64,000 bases of DNA from Antarcticibacterium flavum (GCF_006159205.1 NZ_CP040812.1:2852001-2916000), one strand, 5' to 3'; shown: positions 35,016-44,767, counted from the stretch's first letter. Program-made: numbers and translations. The notes: generated by a model from the sequence alone, not told the origin.

Positions 35016-36266
35016 ATGAAAAAATTATTTTTCCTAACGGTATTTACGTTAGCATCTGCTATTGTATATGCCGGTGGGTATCGTGTAAGTTTGCAGGGGC
35101 AGCGGGCCCTTGGTATGGGGCACACCGGGGTGGCTGTAATCAACAGTGCAGAGCTTGGCTTCTTTAACCCTTCCGGTCTTGTCTATCTTGAGAATAAATT
35201 AAATGTATCTGCAGGTGCAAGCGCTGTATTTTCTGATGTTGTGTATCAAAATGATGAATTTGGCAACATAGCCCGTACCGATAGTCCCGTTGGGACACCT
35301 TTTTACCTGTATGCTTCTTATAAACTTAATGACTGGCTTGCGGTAGGTCTAGCTGCCTATACTCCTTATGGAAGTGCGGTTTCCTGGGAGGATGACTGGG
35401 TAGGGTCACATCTAGTAAATAATATTGACCTGCAGGCTATATATGTGCAACCGTTGGTTTCTTTTAAACTGAATGATCACCTTAGTTTTGGTGGTGGGCC
35501 AATATATGTGACCGGTAGTGTAAACCTTAACCGTAACCTAAACCGAACTTTAACCGATATTGAGGGAAACAGATCCAATGTTACTGTGGACGCCAGTGGA
35601 GTTACGGCCTGGGGATGGTCTGCCAGTGCGACCTTCTCTCCAACAGATAATTTTAGGGTAGGATTTAACTACAGGTCTGAGATCATCATGGAAGCTGAGG
35701 GCGGGGAGGCTACTTTCTCCAATATTCCTAATTCCCCTCTTACTCCTTTCAGGAATACTACCTTCAATGCTGCCTTGCCTTTACCGGCAGAGGTGAGTTT
35801 TGGGCTTGCCTACCAGTTCAGTGAGAAATGGTTGTTTGCATTTGATGCCAACCAAACTCTTTGGAGTGTATACGATTCCCTTGACCTGCAATTTGCAGAT
35901 CCTAATATTCCAGATTCAGAGAACGCCAGAAATTACAAGGATGCTTCTATTTACAGGTTTGGATTACAGTATGAAGCAAGTAATTTATTCACCTTAAGAG
36001 CAGGTTATTACTTTGATGAATCCCCGGTTCAGGATGGATATTTTGCACCAGAGACCCCTAGAAATGACTCTAATGGATTCACAGGTGGTCTTTCCTTAAA
36101 CCTTAGTGACAAGCTATCTATAGATGCTGCATTTTTATATATAAGATTTGAAGAGGTTGAGGCATCCTATGACTATTATTTCGAGAATGGCCAGGCTGCC
36201 CCTTTTGCAGGAAGATATAAATCCAGTGCTTTCATCCCGGGGCTGGGAATTTCGTATAAATTATAA
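35016..36266 (+). CDS. OmpP1/FadL/TodX family outer-membrane channel
   Basis: 416 residues: a signal peptide (MKKLFFLTVFTLASAIVYAGG), the FadL opening 'YRVSLQGQRALGMGHTGVA' with 'NPSGLVYL', and a barrel ending 'FIPGLGISYKL'. FadL-type channels carry hydrophobic molecules such as long-chain fatty acids across the outer membrane. The gene is 21 bp upstream of an SGNH-type lipoprotein gene, with one promoter for both. This suggests that a surface esterase releases substrate for the channel. Confidence 0.92.
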   Translation: MKKLFFLTVFTLASAIVYAGGYRVSLQGQRALGMGHTGVAVINSAELGFFNPSGLVYLENKLNVSAGASAVFSDVVYQNDEFGNIARTDSPVGTPFYLYASYKLNDWLAVGLAAYTPYGSAVSWEDDWVGSHLVNNIDLQAIYVQPLVSFKLNDHLSFGGGPIYVTGSVNLNRNLNRTLTDIEGNRSNVTVDASGVTAWGWSASATFSPTDNFRVGFNYRSEIIMEAEGGEATFSNIPNSPLTPFRNTTFNAALPLPAEVSFGLAYQFSEKWLFAFDANQTLWSVYDSLDLQFADPNIPDSENARNYKDASIYRFGLQYEASNLFTLRAGYYFDESPVQDGYFAPETPRNDSNGFTGGLSLNLSDKLSIDAAFLYIRFEEVEASYDYYFENGQAAPFAGRYKSSAFIPGLGISYKL

Positions 36267-36287
36267 TATTATAAACCAGTTTATAAA

Positions 36288-37850
36288 ATGAAAAATTATT
36301 TAAAATTTTTACCGCTCCTGGCATTAGGTTTTGTTGCCTGTGAACCGGAACTTGAAAATCCCATAGATGAACCCGGCTTTTACTCCAGTGGGGAAGCAGA
36401 TTTCACTAACTACGTGGCTTTAGGGAATTCCCTTACAGCCGGTTATGCAGATGGTGCTTTATATATAACAGGACAGGAAAACTCCTATCCTAACATTCTT
36501 GCACAGCAATTTGAAAAAGTGCAGCAAACAAATGAATTTACCCAGCCTTTAATGGCTGATAATGCCGGAGGTTTGCTGGCAGCAGGGACTCAAATTACGA
36601 CAAACAGGAGAATCCTGGCTGTTGGTAGTAGTGGGAACCCATCCCCGGTGATCTATAACGTTGCTCCTACAACAGATATCACAAATGTACTTAGCGGCCC
36701 ATTTGGGAATTTAGGTGCTCCCGGTGCCAAAAGTTATCATTTGGTGGCTCCCGGTTATGGGGACATTACAGGAGTGGCGGCAGGAACTGCCAACCCATAT
36801 TTTGTAAGATTTGCCTCTTCTCCCCAGGCTACAGTGCTGGAAGATGCTCTGGCACAGGACCCAACTTTCTTTTCTCTTTGGATTGGGAATAACGATGTAT
36901 TGGGCTATGCTACTTCCGGTGGAGTGGGAGAGGACCGTACAGGTAATATGGATCCAACATCCTATGGAAGTAACGATATTACAGATCCTAACGTATTTGC
37001 AGCGGTATATTCTCAAATGGTAACAGCTCTTACCGCCAACGGGGCAGAGGGTGTGTTGATCAATATTCCAGATGTTACAGCTGTTCCTTATTTTACTACT
37101 GTTCCAAATAATGCCCTTGCGCTGGATGCTGCAACCGCAGGTAACCTTACAGGATTTTTCCAGGCCGTTGCCGGCATTTTTACACAAGGTTTAATAGCTC
37201 AGGGCGTACCTGCTCCACAGGCACAGGCTCTTGCATCTCAATACGCGATCACCTTTAATGAAGGCCCTAACAGGTTTCTTATTGATGTTCCGGTTTCACA
37301 ATCAAATCCTTTAGGTTTTCGCCAAATGACTGCAGAGGAAATGCTGGTACTAACTATAGACCAGGCCGCCCTGGCACAGGGGTATGGTTCTGTGAGGCTA
37401 ACTCCAGAGGTGATGCAGGTGCTTGGAATATTACAACAGGGAGGCCAGCCTACCCAGGAACAGGCACAACTTGTTCTGGATGCCGTTGATGGAATTGATG
37501 ACAAGGATGCTCTGGATATGGAAGAGATCGCAAATATTAAAGCAGCAACCACAGCTTATAATAATACGATAAGACAGGTGGCACAGGCAAATGGCCTTGC
37601 TCACGTTGATACCAACAGGCTGTTAACTCAAATGGCCAATGGTGGGATACCTTATGATGCAGGGGTGGTTACCTCTACCTTTGTTACAGGTGGTGCCTAT
37701 TCCCTTGATGGGGTTCATCCAACCCCAAGAGGTTATGCGGTTATTGCAAATGAGATTATCGAGAATATAAATCAAACCTATAACGCCACCGTACCGCGGG
37801 TGAATGTTGGTAATTATCCTACGGTTACAATAAGTAACAATCCACAATAA
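36288..37850 (+). CDS. SGNH/GDSL-type hydrolase lipoprotein
   Basis: 520 residues: a lipoprotein signal (MKNYLKFLPLLALGFVACEPE, Cys at 18). The SGNH blocks are present: block I G-N-S with Ser48 ('VALGNSLTAGYADGAL'; the usual GDS Asp is Asn), a block II Gly in 'NLGAPGAKSYHL', block III 'GNND' (G200-D203) and block V 'DGVHPT' with D474 and H477. All catalytic roles except the GDS Asp are kept, so it is probably an active esterase or lipase at the cell envelope. It forms an operon with the FadL-like channel. A strong terminator follows. Confidence 0.88.
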   Translation: MKNYLKFLPLLALGFVACEPELENPIDEPGFYSSGEADFTNYVALGNSLTAGYADGALYITGQENSYPNILAQQFEKVQQTNEFTQPLMADNAGGLLAAGTQITTNRRILAVGSSGNPSPVIYNVAPTTDITNVLSGPFGNLGAPGAKSYHLVAPGYGDITGVAAGTANPYFVRFASSPQATVLEDALAQDPTFFSLWIGNNDVLGYATSGGVGEDRTGNMDPTSYGSNDITDPNVFAAVYSQMVTALTANGAEGVLINIPDVTAVPYFTTVPNNALALDAATAGNLTGFFQAVAGIFTQGLIAQGVPAPQAQALASQYAITFNEGPNRFLIDVPVSQSNPLGFRQMTAEEMLVLTIDQAALAQGYGSVRLTPEVMQVLGILQQGGQPTQEQAQLVLDAVDGIDDKDALDMEEIANIKAATTAYNNTIRQVAQANGLAHVDTNRLLTQMANGGIPYDAGVVTSTFVTGGAYSLDGVHPTPRGYAVIANEIIENINQTYNATVPRVNVGNYPTVTISNNPQ

Positions 37851-37885
37851 GGAGCGATCTTATATAATATTATCTTAAAACTCTT

Positions 37886-37916
37886 AAGCGCCGGGAAATC
37901 CCGGCGCTTTTTTTTG
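37886..37916 (+). terminator. Terminator of the fadL-like/SGNH operon
   Basis: The perfect 10-bp stem AAGCGCCGGG (37886-37895) / CCCGGCGCTT (37900-37909) has a 4-nt AAAT loop and is followed by seven T bases. Confidence 0.92.
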
Positions 37917-38012
37917 CAATTTTGTTAAAGAAAATTTTTATGTAATATTTGAAAAGATGTAATCCCCGCAAATTGATTTGGATTATCCTATTTAAAAATA
38001 AATGATAGAATT

Positions 38013-38354
38013 ATGAAACTACTTATACGTATACTTATGACTGCCCTGGTGGTTGTACTATTGGCTTATTTTTTACCCGGGGTGACTGTAGCCGGATATC
38101 TTACAGCGGTATTGGTGGCGGTGGTGCTGTCTATTCTGAACATTATCGTTAAACCAATACTCATCCTGTTTACCCTGCCGGTGACCATCATAACCTTTGG
38201 CCTGTTTCTATTGGTTATAAATGCGATAATTATTCTCCTGGTAGATGCGTTCATTAGTGGATTCAATGTTGACGGATTCTGGGTTGCGCTTATTTTCAGC
38301 CTGTTGCTGTCCATAATACAATCTGTGCTTTTTTCCCTTCTTGCAGAAGATTAG
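38013..38354 (+). CDS. Phage-holin-like (four-helix) membrane protein
   Basis: 113 residues with four closely packed hydrophobic helices and almost no soluble parts. 'VLSILNIIVKPILILFTLPV' and 'GLFLLVINAIIILLVDAF' match the mycobacteriophage-D29-type holin family (PF04020), which is found as a chromosomal gene in many bacteria with no phage attached. No phage genes are nearby. The function is unknown. Confidence 0.82.
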   Translation: MKLLIRILMTALVVVLLAYFLPGVTVAGYLTAVLVAVVLSILNIIVKPILILFTLPVTIITFGLFLLVINAIIILLVDAFISGFNVDGFWVALIFSLLLSIIQSVLFSLLAED

Positions 38355-38384
38355 AATCCGGCTGAAATTCAGCTAATTGAAACT

Positions 38385-38414
38385 TTGCGTGCAAACAAAA
38401 AATACGTACTTTTG
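38385..38414 (+). promoter_or_regulatory. Promoter of tig
   Basis: TTG at 38385-38387, a 19-bp spacer and TACTTTTG at 38407-38414 match the Bacteroidota consensus. The ATG is 26 bp downstream. Confidence 0.75.
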
Positions 38415-38440
38415 CACTCCAATTTTTATAACACGTTAAG

Positions 38441-39763
38441 ATGAATATTACCAGAGAGAATATTGATGATTTGAATGCGATCGTTAAAGTAGATATCGCA
38501 AAAGAGGATTATAGCGGCAAAGTAGAAAAGATCCTAAAGGATTATCGCAAAAATGCCAATATTCCGGGATTTAGAAAAGGCCATGTTCCAATGGGGATGG
38601 TAAAGAAACAATACGGGAAAGCCGTGCTGGTAGACGAGGTGAACAAATTATTGCAGGATGCCCTCAATAAATATTTAACTGAAGAGAAATTGGATGTTCT
38701 GGGGAATCCTCTTCCTAAGGAGCAGGAGAATTTTGACTGGGACCAGGAGAACTATTCGTTTGAATTTGAACTTGGTCTTTCTCCACAGTTTGATGTAAAT
38801 CTTGAAACAAAAGAACCAATTACACACTATAAGATCGTAGCTGGAGATGAGATGATCGAAAACCAGATCACCCACATACGTAAACAATATGGGAAACTTG
38901 TTTCCAAGGATGTTGTGGAGGAAGGTGATGTTGTTGCAGGTACTTTTAAAAATGAGGAGGAAGGAATTGAGAATGAAATTTCTTTGCCACTTGAAAACAT
39001 TGACGGGAAAGAGCAAAGAGAAAAATTCCTCGGTGCTAAAGTAGGAGATACAATTACAATAAACACCAAAGGCCTTTTTGAGGATGACCACAAATTTCAG
39101 GATGTTTTAAAGGTAGATCACGATAAAGCCCATGGGCTGGATATTGAGGTTTCTTTTACAATTTCAGAAATCAACAAGCAGGAACTGGCTGAGCTGGACC
39201 AGGAGCTTTTTGATAAGTTATTCGGGAAGGATGAGGTAAAATCTGTAGAAGATCTTAAGGAAAAGATCAAGGAGGATGCAGCGAAGCAATTCAAGCAGCA
39301 AAGCGACCAGCAGTTGCTTAATGATGTAACTGAAGCGCTTATCGAAAACAATAAATTTGACCTTCCAAAGGAATTTCTTCAAAAGTGGATCCAAACAGTA
39401 GGTGAGAAGCCTTTAACTGAAGAAGAGGCAAAGGAAGAGTATGAAAAGAGTGAGCAGGGACTTCGCTTTCAGCTTATAGAAGGTAAACTTATTCGGGAAA
39501 ACAACCTTGAAGTTAAATTTGAGGACCTTAAAGCTTTTGCTACAGACAGGATCAAGGAGCAAATGGCGCAATTTGGCCAGATGAACCCTTCAGAAAAAGA
39601 ACTGGATGATATCGCTGCAAGAGTGCTTTCAAATCAGGATGAGGTAAAAAGGCTTTCAGAACAATTAATGAATGAAAAGCTGCTTGATTTTTACAAGGAG
39701 AACATCAAATTGGAAGAGAAAGAAGTGACTTATGAAGACTTTGTTAAAGAGATCTACAAGTAG
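38441..39763 (+). CDS. tig: Trigger factor
   Basis: 440 residues: an N-terminal ribosome-binding domain with the signature 'FRKGHVPMGMVKKQYGK' (about residues 44-60), a PPIase-like middle domain (about 150-240) and a long helical C-terminal chaperone domain. In this organism the PPIase domain is poorly conserved, as is usual in Bacteroidota. It binds nascent chains at the ribosome exit. It is followed by clpP and clpX, the standard tig-clpP-clpX order, but separated from clpP by a terminator-like hairpin. Confidence 0.95.
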   Translation: MNITRENIDDLNAIVKVDIAKEDYSGKVEKILKDYRKNANIPGFRKGHVPMGMVKKQYGKAVLVDEVNKLLQDALNKYLTEEKLDVLGNPLPKEQENFDWDQENYSFEFELGLSPQFDVNLETKEPITHYKIVAGDEMIENQITHIRKQYGKLVSKDVVEEGDVVAGTFKNEEEGIENEISLPLENIDGKEQREKFLGAKVGDTITINTKGLFEDDHKFQDVLKVDHDKAHGLDIEVSFTISEINKQELAELDQELFDKLFGKDEVKSVEDLKEKIKEDAAKQFKQQSDQQLLNDVTEALIENNKFDLPKEFLQKWIQTVGEKPLTEEEAKEEYEKSEQGLRFQLIEGKLIRENNLEVKFEDLKAFATDRIKEQMAQFGQMNPSEKELDDIAARVLSNQDEVKRLSEQLMNEKLLDFYKENIKLEEKEVTYEDFVKEIYK

Positions 39764-39790
39764 ACTTTCTTAAAATTTATACATATCTTT

Positions 39791-39827
39791 AAGGCGTTAA
39801 CCAATAGGGGTAACGCCTTATTTACTT
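39791..39827 (+). terminator. Hairpin between tig and clpP
   Basis: The inverted repeat AAGGCGTTA (39791-39799) / TAACGCCTT (39811-39819), with an 11-nt loop, is followed by a weak T-rich run (ATTTACTTT). It probably terminates tig or attenuates read-through into clpP. Confidence 0.6.
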
Positions 39828-39850
39828 TAAAAACAGAGAATAGGAACGCT

Positions 39851-40528
39851 ATGGATTACGGAAAAGAATTCGGGAAATATGCCACCAAGCATCACGGCAT
39901 AAATAGCAATTATTACGATAAGATAATCACCAGTATGATCCCGGTAGGGATGACCCCTAATATTATTGAGGAAAGACAAATGAATGCTGTCGCGATGGAT
40001 GTCTTTTCAAGATTGATGATGGACAGGATCATATTTTTAGGCACCCAGGTAAATGACCAGGTGGCGAATATTATACAGGCCCAAATGCTGTTCCTTGAGA
40101 GTACAGATGCTTCCAAGGATATTCAAATTTACATCAATTCTCCCGGGGGGAGTGTTTATGCGGGCCTTGGTATCTATGATACCATGCAGTTCATCAAGCC
40201 CGATGTGGCGACAATTTGTACGGGAATGGCAGCTTCTATGGGAGCAGTTCTTCTTTGTGCAGGTACCAAGGGGAAAAGAAGCGGGCTGCCGCACTCCAGG
40301 GTTATGATACACCAGCCAATGGGTGGCGCCCAGGGACAGGCCAGTGATATTGAAATCACTGCAAGGGAAATAATCTCCCTTAAAAAGGAGTTATATGATA
40401 TTATCGCACACCATACAGGGCAGCCTTTTGAAAAGATCGAGGAGGATAGCGACAGGGATTTCTGGATGAAGGCAGACAGGGCGAAGGAATATGGTATGAT
40501 TGATGAGGTGCTTAGCAGGGAAAGTTAA
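39851..40528 (+). CDS. clpP: ATP-dependent Clp protease proteolytic subunit
   Basis: 225 residues. The catalytic Ser129 lies in '[11 protein letters not shown]', His154 in 'VMIHQPMGG', and the Asp lies near residue 204 in the '[21 protein letters not shown]' region. The N-terminus has a short extension typical of Bacteroidota. It forms the tetradecameric peptidase chamber that works with ClpX. The 148-bp gap to clpX holds a separate promoter. Confidence 0.96.
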   Translation: MDYGKEFGKYATKHHGINSNYYDKIITSMIPVGMTPNIIEERQMNAVAMDVFSRLMMDRIIFLGTQVNDQVANIIQAQMLFLESTDASKDIQIYINSPGGSVYAGLGIYDTMQFIKPDVATICTGMAASMGAVLLCAGTKGKRSGLPHSRVMIHQPMGGAQGQASDIEITAREIISLKKELYDIIAHHTGQPFEKIEEDSDRDFWMKADRAKEYGMIDEVLSRES

Positions 40529-40614
40529 TTGTCCTGCTTCCTGAGGAAAAGGGATAAAGAAGATTAAATAGAAGAGGTAAAAAGGGAGAACCTTCCTGGT
40601 TTTGATGAACCAAA

Positions 40615-40645
40615 TTAGGTTTTTTTAGGTATAGGAATATCTTTG
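40615..40645 (+). promoter_or_regulatory. Putative promoter of clpX
   Basis: TATCTTTG at 40638-40645 matches the -7 consensus; a TTA (40615-40617) in place of TTG stands 20 bp upstream. The clpX start is 31 bp downstream, so clpX can be made apart from clpP. Confidence 0.5.
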
Positions 40646-40676
40646 GATTTCCATTACTTTTTAGCCTCGAAATAAT

Positions 40677-41915
40677 ATGATTATGGCGAAAGATGATTTA
40701 GAATGTTCCTTCTGTGGAAGGAAAAAGCCTGAAACCAATTTATTGATTGCAGGTCTTGATGCGCATATATGTGATAAATGTATAGAACAGGCGCACGGCA
40801 TAGTATTGGAGGAATCCAAGCAGGGGGAGGCAAAAGAACTCTCTGCAGACCTTATGCTAAGCAAGCCAAAGGCTATCAAAGCCTTTCTTGATGAATATAT
40901 AATTGGACAGGAAAATACAAAGAAGGTCATGTCTGTGGCCGTTTACAATCACTATAAGAGACTACTGCAGCCTAAGAGTGATGATGATATAGAGATCCAG
41001 AAGAGTAATATTGTAATGGTTGGGGAAACCGGTACAGGTAAGACCCTTATGGCAAAGACCATTTCAAGAATGCTTAATGTGCCCCTGGCCATTGTTGATG
41101 CTACTGTTTTAACCGAGGCAGGTTATGTAGGTGAGGATGTAGAGGGTATTTTGACAAAATTATTGCAGGCGGCAGACTATAATGTGGATAAGGCCCAGCA
41201 TGGGATCGTATTTATAGATGAGATAGATAAGATTGCCAGAAAGAGTGATAACCCATCTATTACCCGTGATGTTAGTGGAGAGGGAGTACAACAGGCCTTA
41301 CTTAAGTTGCTTGAAGGAACTACTGTGAATGTGCCGCCAAAAGGAGGCAGGAAACACCCAGATCAAAAGTTTATCGAGGTAGATACAGAGAACATCCTGT
41401 TTATTGCTGGAGGGGCGTTCGATGGTATTGAGCGCAACATAAGCAAGAGGCTTAATATGCAGGCTGTAGGCTTTAGTGCTTCCAAGAGTGATGATAAAGT
41501 AGAGCGTACAAATTTATTACAGTATATAATTCCCAAGGATCTAAAGGATTACGGGTTGATACCCGAGATCATAGGGCGTTTACCTGCCCTTACCTATATG
41601 AATCCTCTGGACAGGGAAACTTTGAGAGCTATTCTTACCGAGCCCAAGAATGCTATCATCAAGCAATATCAAAAGCTTTTTGAAATGGATGATATTCATT
41701 TTGAGATAAAAGATGATGCACTTGATTATATCGTAGATCAGGCAATAGAATATAAACTTGGCGCAAGGGGCCTTCGTTCCTTATGTGAAGCCATTCTTAC
41801 AGATGCCATGTTCGAAATGCCGGAAGGAGATGAGAAAAAGTTGATCGTGGACAGGGAGTATGCCGAGGATAAACTCAATAGATCTACCCTTAATAAACTG
41901 AAAGCAGTTTCCTAA
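40677..41915 (+). CDS. clpX: ATP-dependent Clp protease ATPase subunit
   Basis: 412 residues: an N-terminal zinc-binding domain with paired cysteines ('CSFCGRKK' and 'HICDKC'), Walker A 'GETGTGKT', Walker B '[12 protein letters not shown]', and the AAA+ and C-terminal small domains. It unfolds substrates for ClpP. The first codon could be either ATG at 40677 or ATG at 40683; the second gives the usual [11 protein letters not shown] start. A terminator lies 25 bp after the stop. Confidence 0.96.
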   Translation: MIMAKDDLECSFCGRKKPETNLLIAGLDAHICDKCIEQAHGIVLEESKQGEAKELSADLMLSKPKAIKAFLDEYIIGQENTKKVMSVAVYNHYKRLLQPKSDDDIEIQKSNIVMVGETGTGKTLMAKTISRMLNVPLAIVDATVLTEAGYVGEDVEGILTKLLQAADYNVDKAQHGIVFIDEIDKIARKSDNPSITRDVSGEGVQQALLKLLEGTTVNVPPKGGRKHPDQKFIEVDTENILFIAGGAFDGIERNISKRLNMQAVGFSASKSDDKVERTNLLQYIIPKDLKDYGLIPEIIGRLPALTYMNPLDRETLRAILTEPKNAIIKQYQKLFEMDDIHFEIKDDALDYIVDQAIEYKLGARGLRSLCEAILTDAMFEMPEGDEKKLIVDREYAEDKLNRSTLNKLKAVS

Positions 41916-41934
41916 AGAGTAATAAATCATAAAT

Positions 41935-41967
41935 AAAAAAACCATCCTGAAGCGGATGGTTTTTTTG
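41935..41967 (+). terminator. Terminator after clpX
   Basis: ACCATCC (41941-41947) / GGATGGT (41954-41960), flanked by A and T runs (stem extends with A:T pairs), is followed by seven T bases. A second small inverted repeat, ATTGGAC (41971-41977) / GTCCAAT (41980-41986), directly follows. Confidence 0.92.
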
Positions 41968-42387
41968 TTGATTGGACTTGTCCAATTTAAAAATTGTAAA
42001 AAATGTCATCTTGCCAATTTATAGGGTTGTTCTTTATATAATGAGAAATTTTGAAGAAAGGATTTTCATTCCGTAATAGGTGATCATGAGATCGCGAGTA
42101 CCAGGCGAAATTTGAATCTCTAGACCGGGCCAGTGTTGTTATCCCAATTTTAATTCTGCAGTTAATAGATCCCAGATTTCGGGATTGCGGTTCAAATTTG
42201 TTTTTTGTTGGAGGACGGTTTGGTGATATTGGTGACGGTAGAGACGCAAAAAGATGTTCCCGGTTTTTAGTGCATATCGTAATGAAATTGGCAGCATTCC
42301 AACTATAGTCCCAATTCCTGAGGTGGCTGGAAGCAATACGATATAAATGATGTTATTCTATTTCGCTTTAATGGTTGTAATACGCCA
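41968..42387. other. Unassigned gap after clpX
   Basis: No convincing gene is seen here. The stretch holds the small inverted repeat at 41971-41986 and two short open frames that overlap on opposite strands (about 42139-42336 minus, and a 30-codon plus-strand frame at about 42254). Neither shows a signal peptide, family motif or ribosome-binding site. The phrase GTAGAGACGCAA at about 42238 looks like half of a flavobacterial palindromic element, but a matching half is absent. It may be a decayed gene. Confidence 0.4.
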
Positions 42388-42426
42388 AAAATAAAAAAAG
42401 AGCAAAACCTAAAGTCCTGCTCTTTT
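42388..42426 (-). terminator. Terminator of the Cys-rich lipoprotein gene
   Basis: On the minus strand AAAAGAGCA / TGCTCTTTT (42426-42418 and 42404-42396), with a 13-nt loop, is followed by a T-rich tract. It lies 20 bp after the stop codon at 42446. Confidence 0.8.
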
Positions 42427-42445
42427 AAAATCTAATTGATTTATT

Positions 42446-43078
42446 CTAATCTAAACACTGCACCTCACACGCAGCTGCAGTGGCAAACCAAATGCTGCCG
42501 CTGTGATAATTCACCAGGGCTTTCCCCCCGCTTCTGTTACAAACATTTACAGCAGCCCGGCAATCTGCATTTATCGCAGTGTTGGCACTTTCAATAAGTG
42601 CCCCTGTTAATTCTGAATCTGGCTGGATGATCCAGACGTCATGCCATTTTTCTGTTTTATCCTTTGAAGGAAAATACCTAACACTATTAATAATTACTCC
42701 GTTGCTGAATTCCAGGTTAAATTTAAACCCACCATTGCTTAATTCAACTATATGAGTAAAAATAATATATTCATCACTTGCGGGATTCTTTACTAATATA
42801 TCTGCTCCCGGGTGTCTGGTGGTTCTCTCCACTAATTCAAATTCCAGTTCATTGCTGTAATTAAAACTGTAATCAAGGTCACCGCCCAGGAATTTAGCGG
42901 TTTCAGCATCTTTGAAAAGGTAGGTATTGTTTTCAATTTCAAGTACGCCATTATGCTCCAGTTGAAGCTCTTTCTCCAAAGCACTTAATTGAGGCACTTC
43001 TTCGGGGTCTGCACTACAGGATACCAGGATACCTGTACATAGGAATAATCCTAAAAATTTTAAAGTAGGTTTCATCAT
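42446..43078 (-). CDS. Lipoprotein of unknown function with Cys-rich C-terminus
   Basis: 210 residues with a clear lipobox (MMKPTLKFLGLFLCTGILVSC, Cys at 21). The mature part has beta-strand-like stretches ('YIIFTHIVELSNGGFKFNLEF'). The last 40 residues carry four Cys in 'CRAAVNVCNRSGGKALV' and 'AACEVQCLD'. I do not recognise a family. The paired cysteines suggest disulfides in an exported domain. It is monocistronic, with its own terminator. The genes on either side (an unassigned gap and an SLC13 carrier) give no clue to function. Confidence 0.75.
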   Translation of the reverse strand: MMKPTLKFLGLFLCTGILVSCSADPEEVPQLSALEKELQLEHNGVLEIENNTYLFKDAETAKFLGGDLDYSFNYSNELEFELVERTTRHPGADILVKNPASDEYIIFTHIVELSNGGFKFNLEFSNGVIINSVRYFPSKDKTEKWHDVWIIQPDSELTGALIESANTAINADCRAAVNVCNRSGGKALVNYHSGSIWFATAAACEVQCLD

Positions 43079-43294
43079 TTGATTGGGGTTTGTGATTATT
43101 CAATAAATTTATTAAAATTTTGTTATAAATCAATAATAATTTATTAAAGAAGTACTCCTAGGAAAGATGTCATATAATTTCTGCTGCCCGACAATGAGAA
43201 TCTAAGCCCACTTAAATTTAAAGCCAACGGGGGCGGGGATGATATTGCCCGCTGTATATAAAAAGAGGCTTCAGGATTAAAGACTAATGAAACT

Positions 43295-44767
43295 CTATAA
43301 CTGCATATTTTTCGGAATTACTGCAGGATCAAAACTCCACAGGTAGGGGAGTAGAAGGTAAACCAGCAGGGTAATAATGAGGATGGATATAAGGTTCATC
43401 CATAATCCCGCTTTCATCATATCTGGGATGTGCAGGTGGCCAGAGCCAAATACCACCGCATTTGGAGGTGTGGCTACGGGCAGCATAAAGGCGCAGGAGG
43501 CCGCAAGTGTGGCACTTACCATAAGTGTAAAAGGATGAATTTGCAGGGCAAGGGCCATGGTGGCAAGGATGGGAAGCAACATAGCGGTGGTGGCCAAATT
43601 GGAAGTGACCTCTGTAAGGAAATTCACAGCGGCTACCAGGATAAGGATCAAAAGAAGCAAAGGCAGGTTTTGAAGATTGATCAATTGTTCCCCAATCCAC
43701 ACAGCCAGCCCGGTATCACCAAAAGCCTTTGCCAGGGCCATACCTCCCCCAAAAAGTAAAATGATTCCCCAGGGGATATTTACAGCCTCCTCCCAGGTTA
43801 ACAGGTTTCTTCCGCCTGTACCTGCAGGGATAATAAATAGGCATACAGCCGCGATGATCGCAATTATAGTGTCATCTATAAATGGAATGACCGGCTGCAG
43901 CAAAAATGGACGGGTGATCCAAAAGAAGGCAGTTAGCACAAATACCCACAGCACCCTCTTTTCCTGTATTCCCATCCTGCCCAGATTGGTTTTTAGCCTT
44001 TCGATCTCCTCTTTTCCTCCCGGAAGGGTGCTTTTCCCAAATTTAAAGGCAACATTCACCAGGTATTTCCAGCAAATGAATAACATAAGAATGGAAACCG
44101 GCATTCCTAAAGTTGCCCATTGGAAAAAACTGATCTTTATTCCATACATTTCCTCTACTATCCCGGCAAACACAAGATTGGGCGGCGTGCCTATTAAGGT
44201 ACCTATTCCCCCAATAGAAGCGCTGTAAGCAATGGCCAGCATAAGTGCTTTTCCAAACAGGCTGTTCTCATTCTCTACCGTAGCCGGATTGTCCTTTAGC
44301 TGGCTAATGATGGCTGTGCCAATAGGGAGCATCATAACAGAAGTGGCAGTATTGGAGATCCACATGGATAAAAATGCCGAGGCCAACATAAACCCAAGAA
44401 TGATCATCTTAATATTACTACCAATAAAATAAATGATGGTAAGGGCGATCCTTCTATGCAGGTTCCATCTTTCTATAGCAACAGCCACCATAAACCCGCC
44501 CAGGTAGAGGAATACATATTTATGGCCATAGGCCGCTGTAGTGTTATCAATTGGTAAGGCTCCGGTTAGGGGAAAAAGCACTATTGGGAGTAATGCGGTT
44601 ACGGCTATGGGAACAACCTCGGTGACCCACCAGAGGGCCATCCAAATGGTTACCCCCAGTACATCATAAGCAGCTTCAGGCAAAGTTTCCGGGGCTCCTG
44701 TAAGCTGCATTATTATAAAAATAACGGGGCCGCAAGCCAGGATAAATGCGCGCAGGATTGGGTTCAT
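43295..44767 (-). CDS. SLC13/DASS family anion transporter
   Basis: 490 residues with about eleven to twelve membrane segments. The family's paired hairpin motifs are 'SNTATSVMMLPIG' in the first half and 'TSNLATTAMLLPIL' in the second, each binding Na+ and substrate; 'LPVATPPNAVVFGSGHL' follows. DASS proteins carry dicarboxylates, citrate or sulfate with Na+. It is divergent from the IorAB-like operon, with a 197-bp gap. The exact substrate is not predictable from these motifs. Confidence 0.9.
   Translation of the reverse strand: MNPILRAFILACGPVIFIIMQLTGAPETLPEAAYDVLGVTIWMALWWVTEVVPIAVTALLPIVLFPLTGALPIDNTTAAYGHKYVFLYLGGFMVAVAIERWNLHRRIALTIIYFIGSNIKMIILGFMLASAFLSMWISNTATSVMMLPIGTAIISQLKDNPATVENENSLFGKALMLAIAYSASIGGIGTLIGTPPNLVFAGIVEEMYGIKISFFQWATLGMPVSILMLFICWKYLVNVAFKFGKSTLPGGKEEIERLKTNLGRMGIQEKRVLWVFVLTAFFWITRPFLLQPVIPFIDDTIIAIIAAVCLFIIPAGTGGRNLLTWEEAVNIPWGIILLFGGGMALAKAFGDTGLAVWIGEQLINLQNLPLLLLILILVAAVNFLTEVTSNLATTAMLLPILATMALALQIHPFTLMVSATLAASCAFMLPVATPPNAVVFGSGHLHIPDMMKAGLWMNLISILIITLLVYLLLPYLWSFDPAVIPKNMQL

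Noticed and set aside
38013..38354. Prophage remnant, because of the holin-like protein
   Set aside because: There are no other phage genes; this holin-like family is common as a chromosomal gene.
42139..42336. 65-codon minus-strand frame after clpX as a gene
   Set aside because: No start signal, signal peptide or family motif was seen, and a plus-strand frame overlaps it. It is kept only as part of an unassigned gap.
43677..44228. Plus-strand open frame of 183 codons inside the SLC13 gene
   Set aside because: It is antisense to a membrane protein; hydrophobic codons on one strand readily leave the other strand open.
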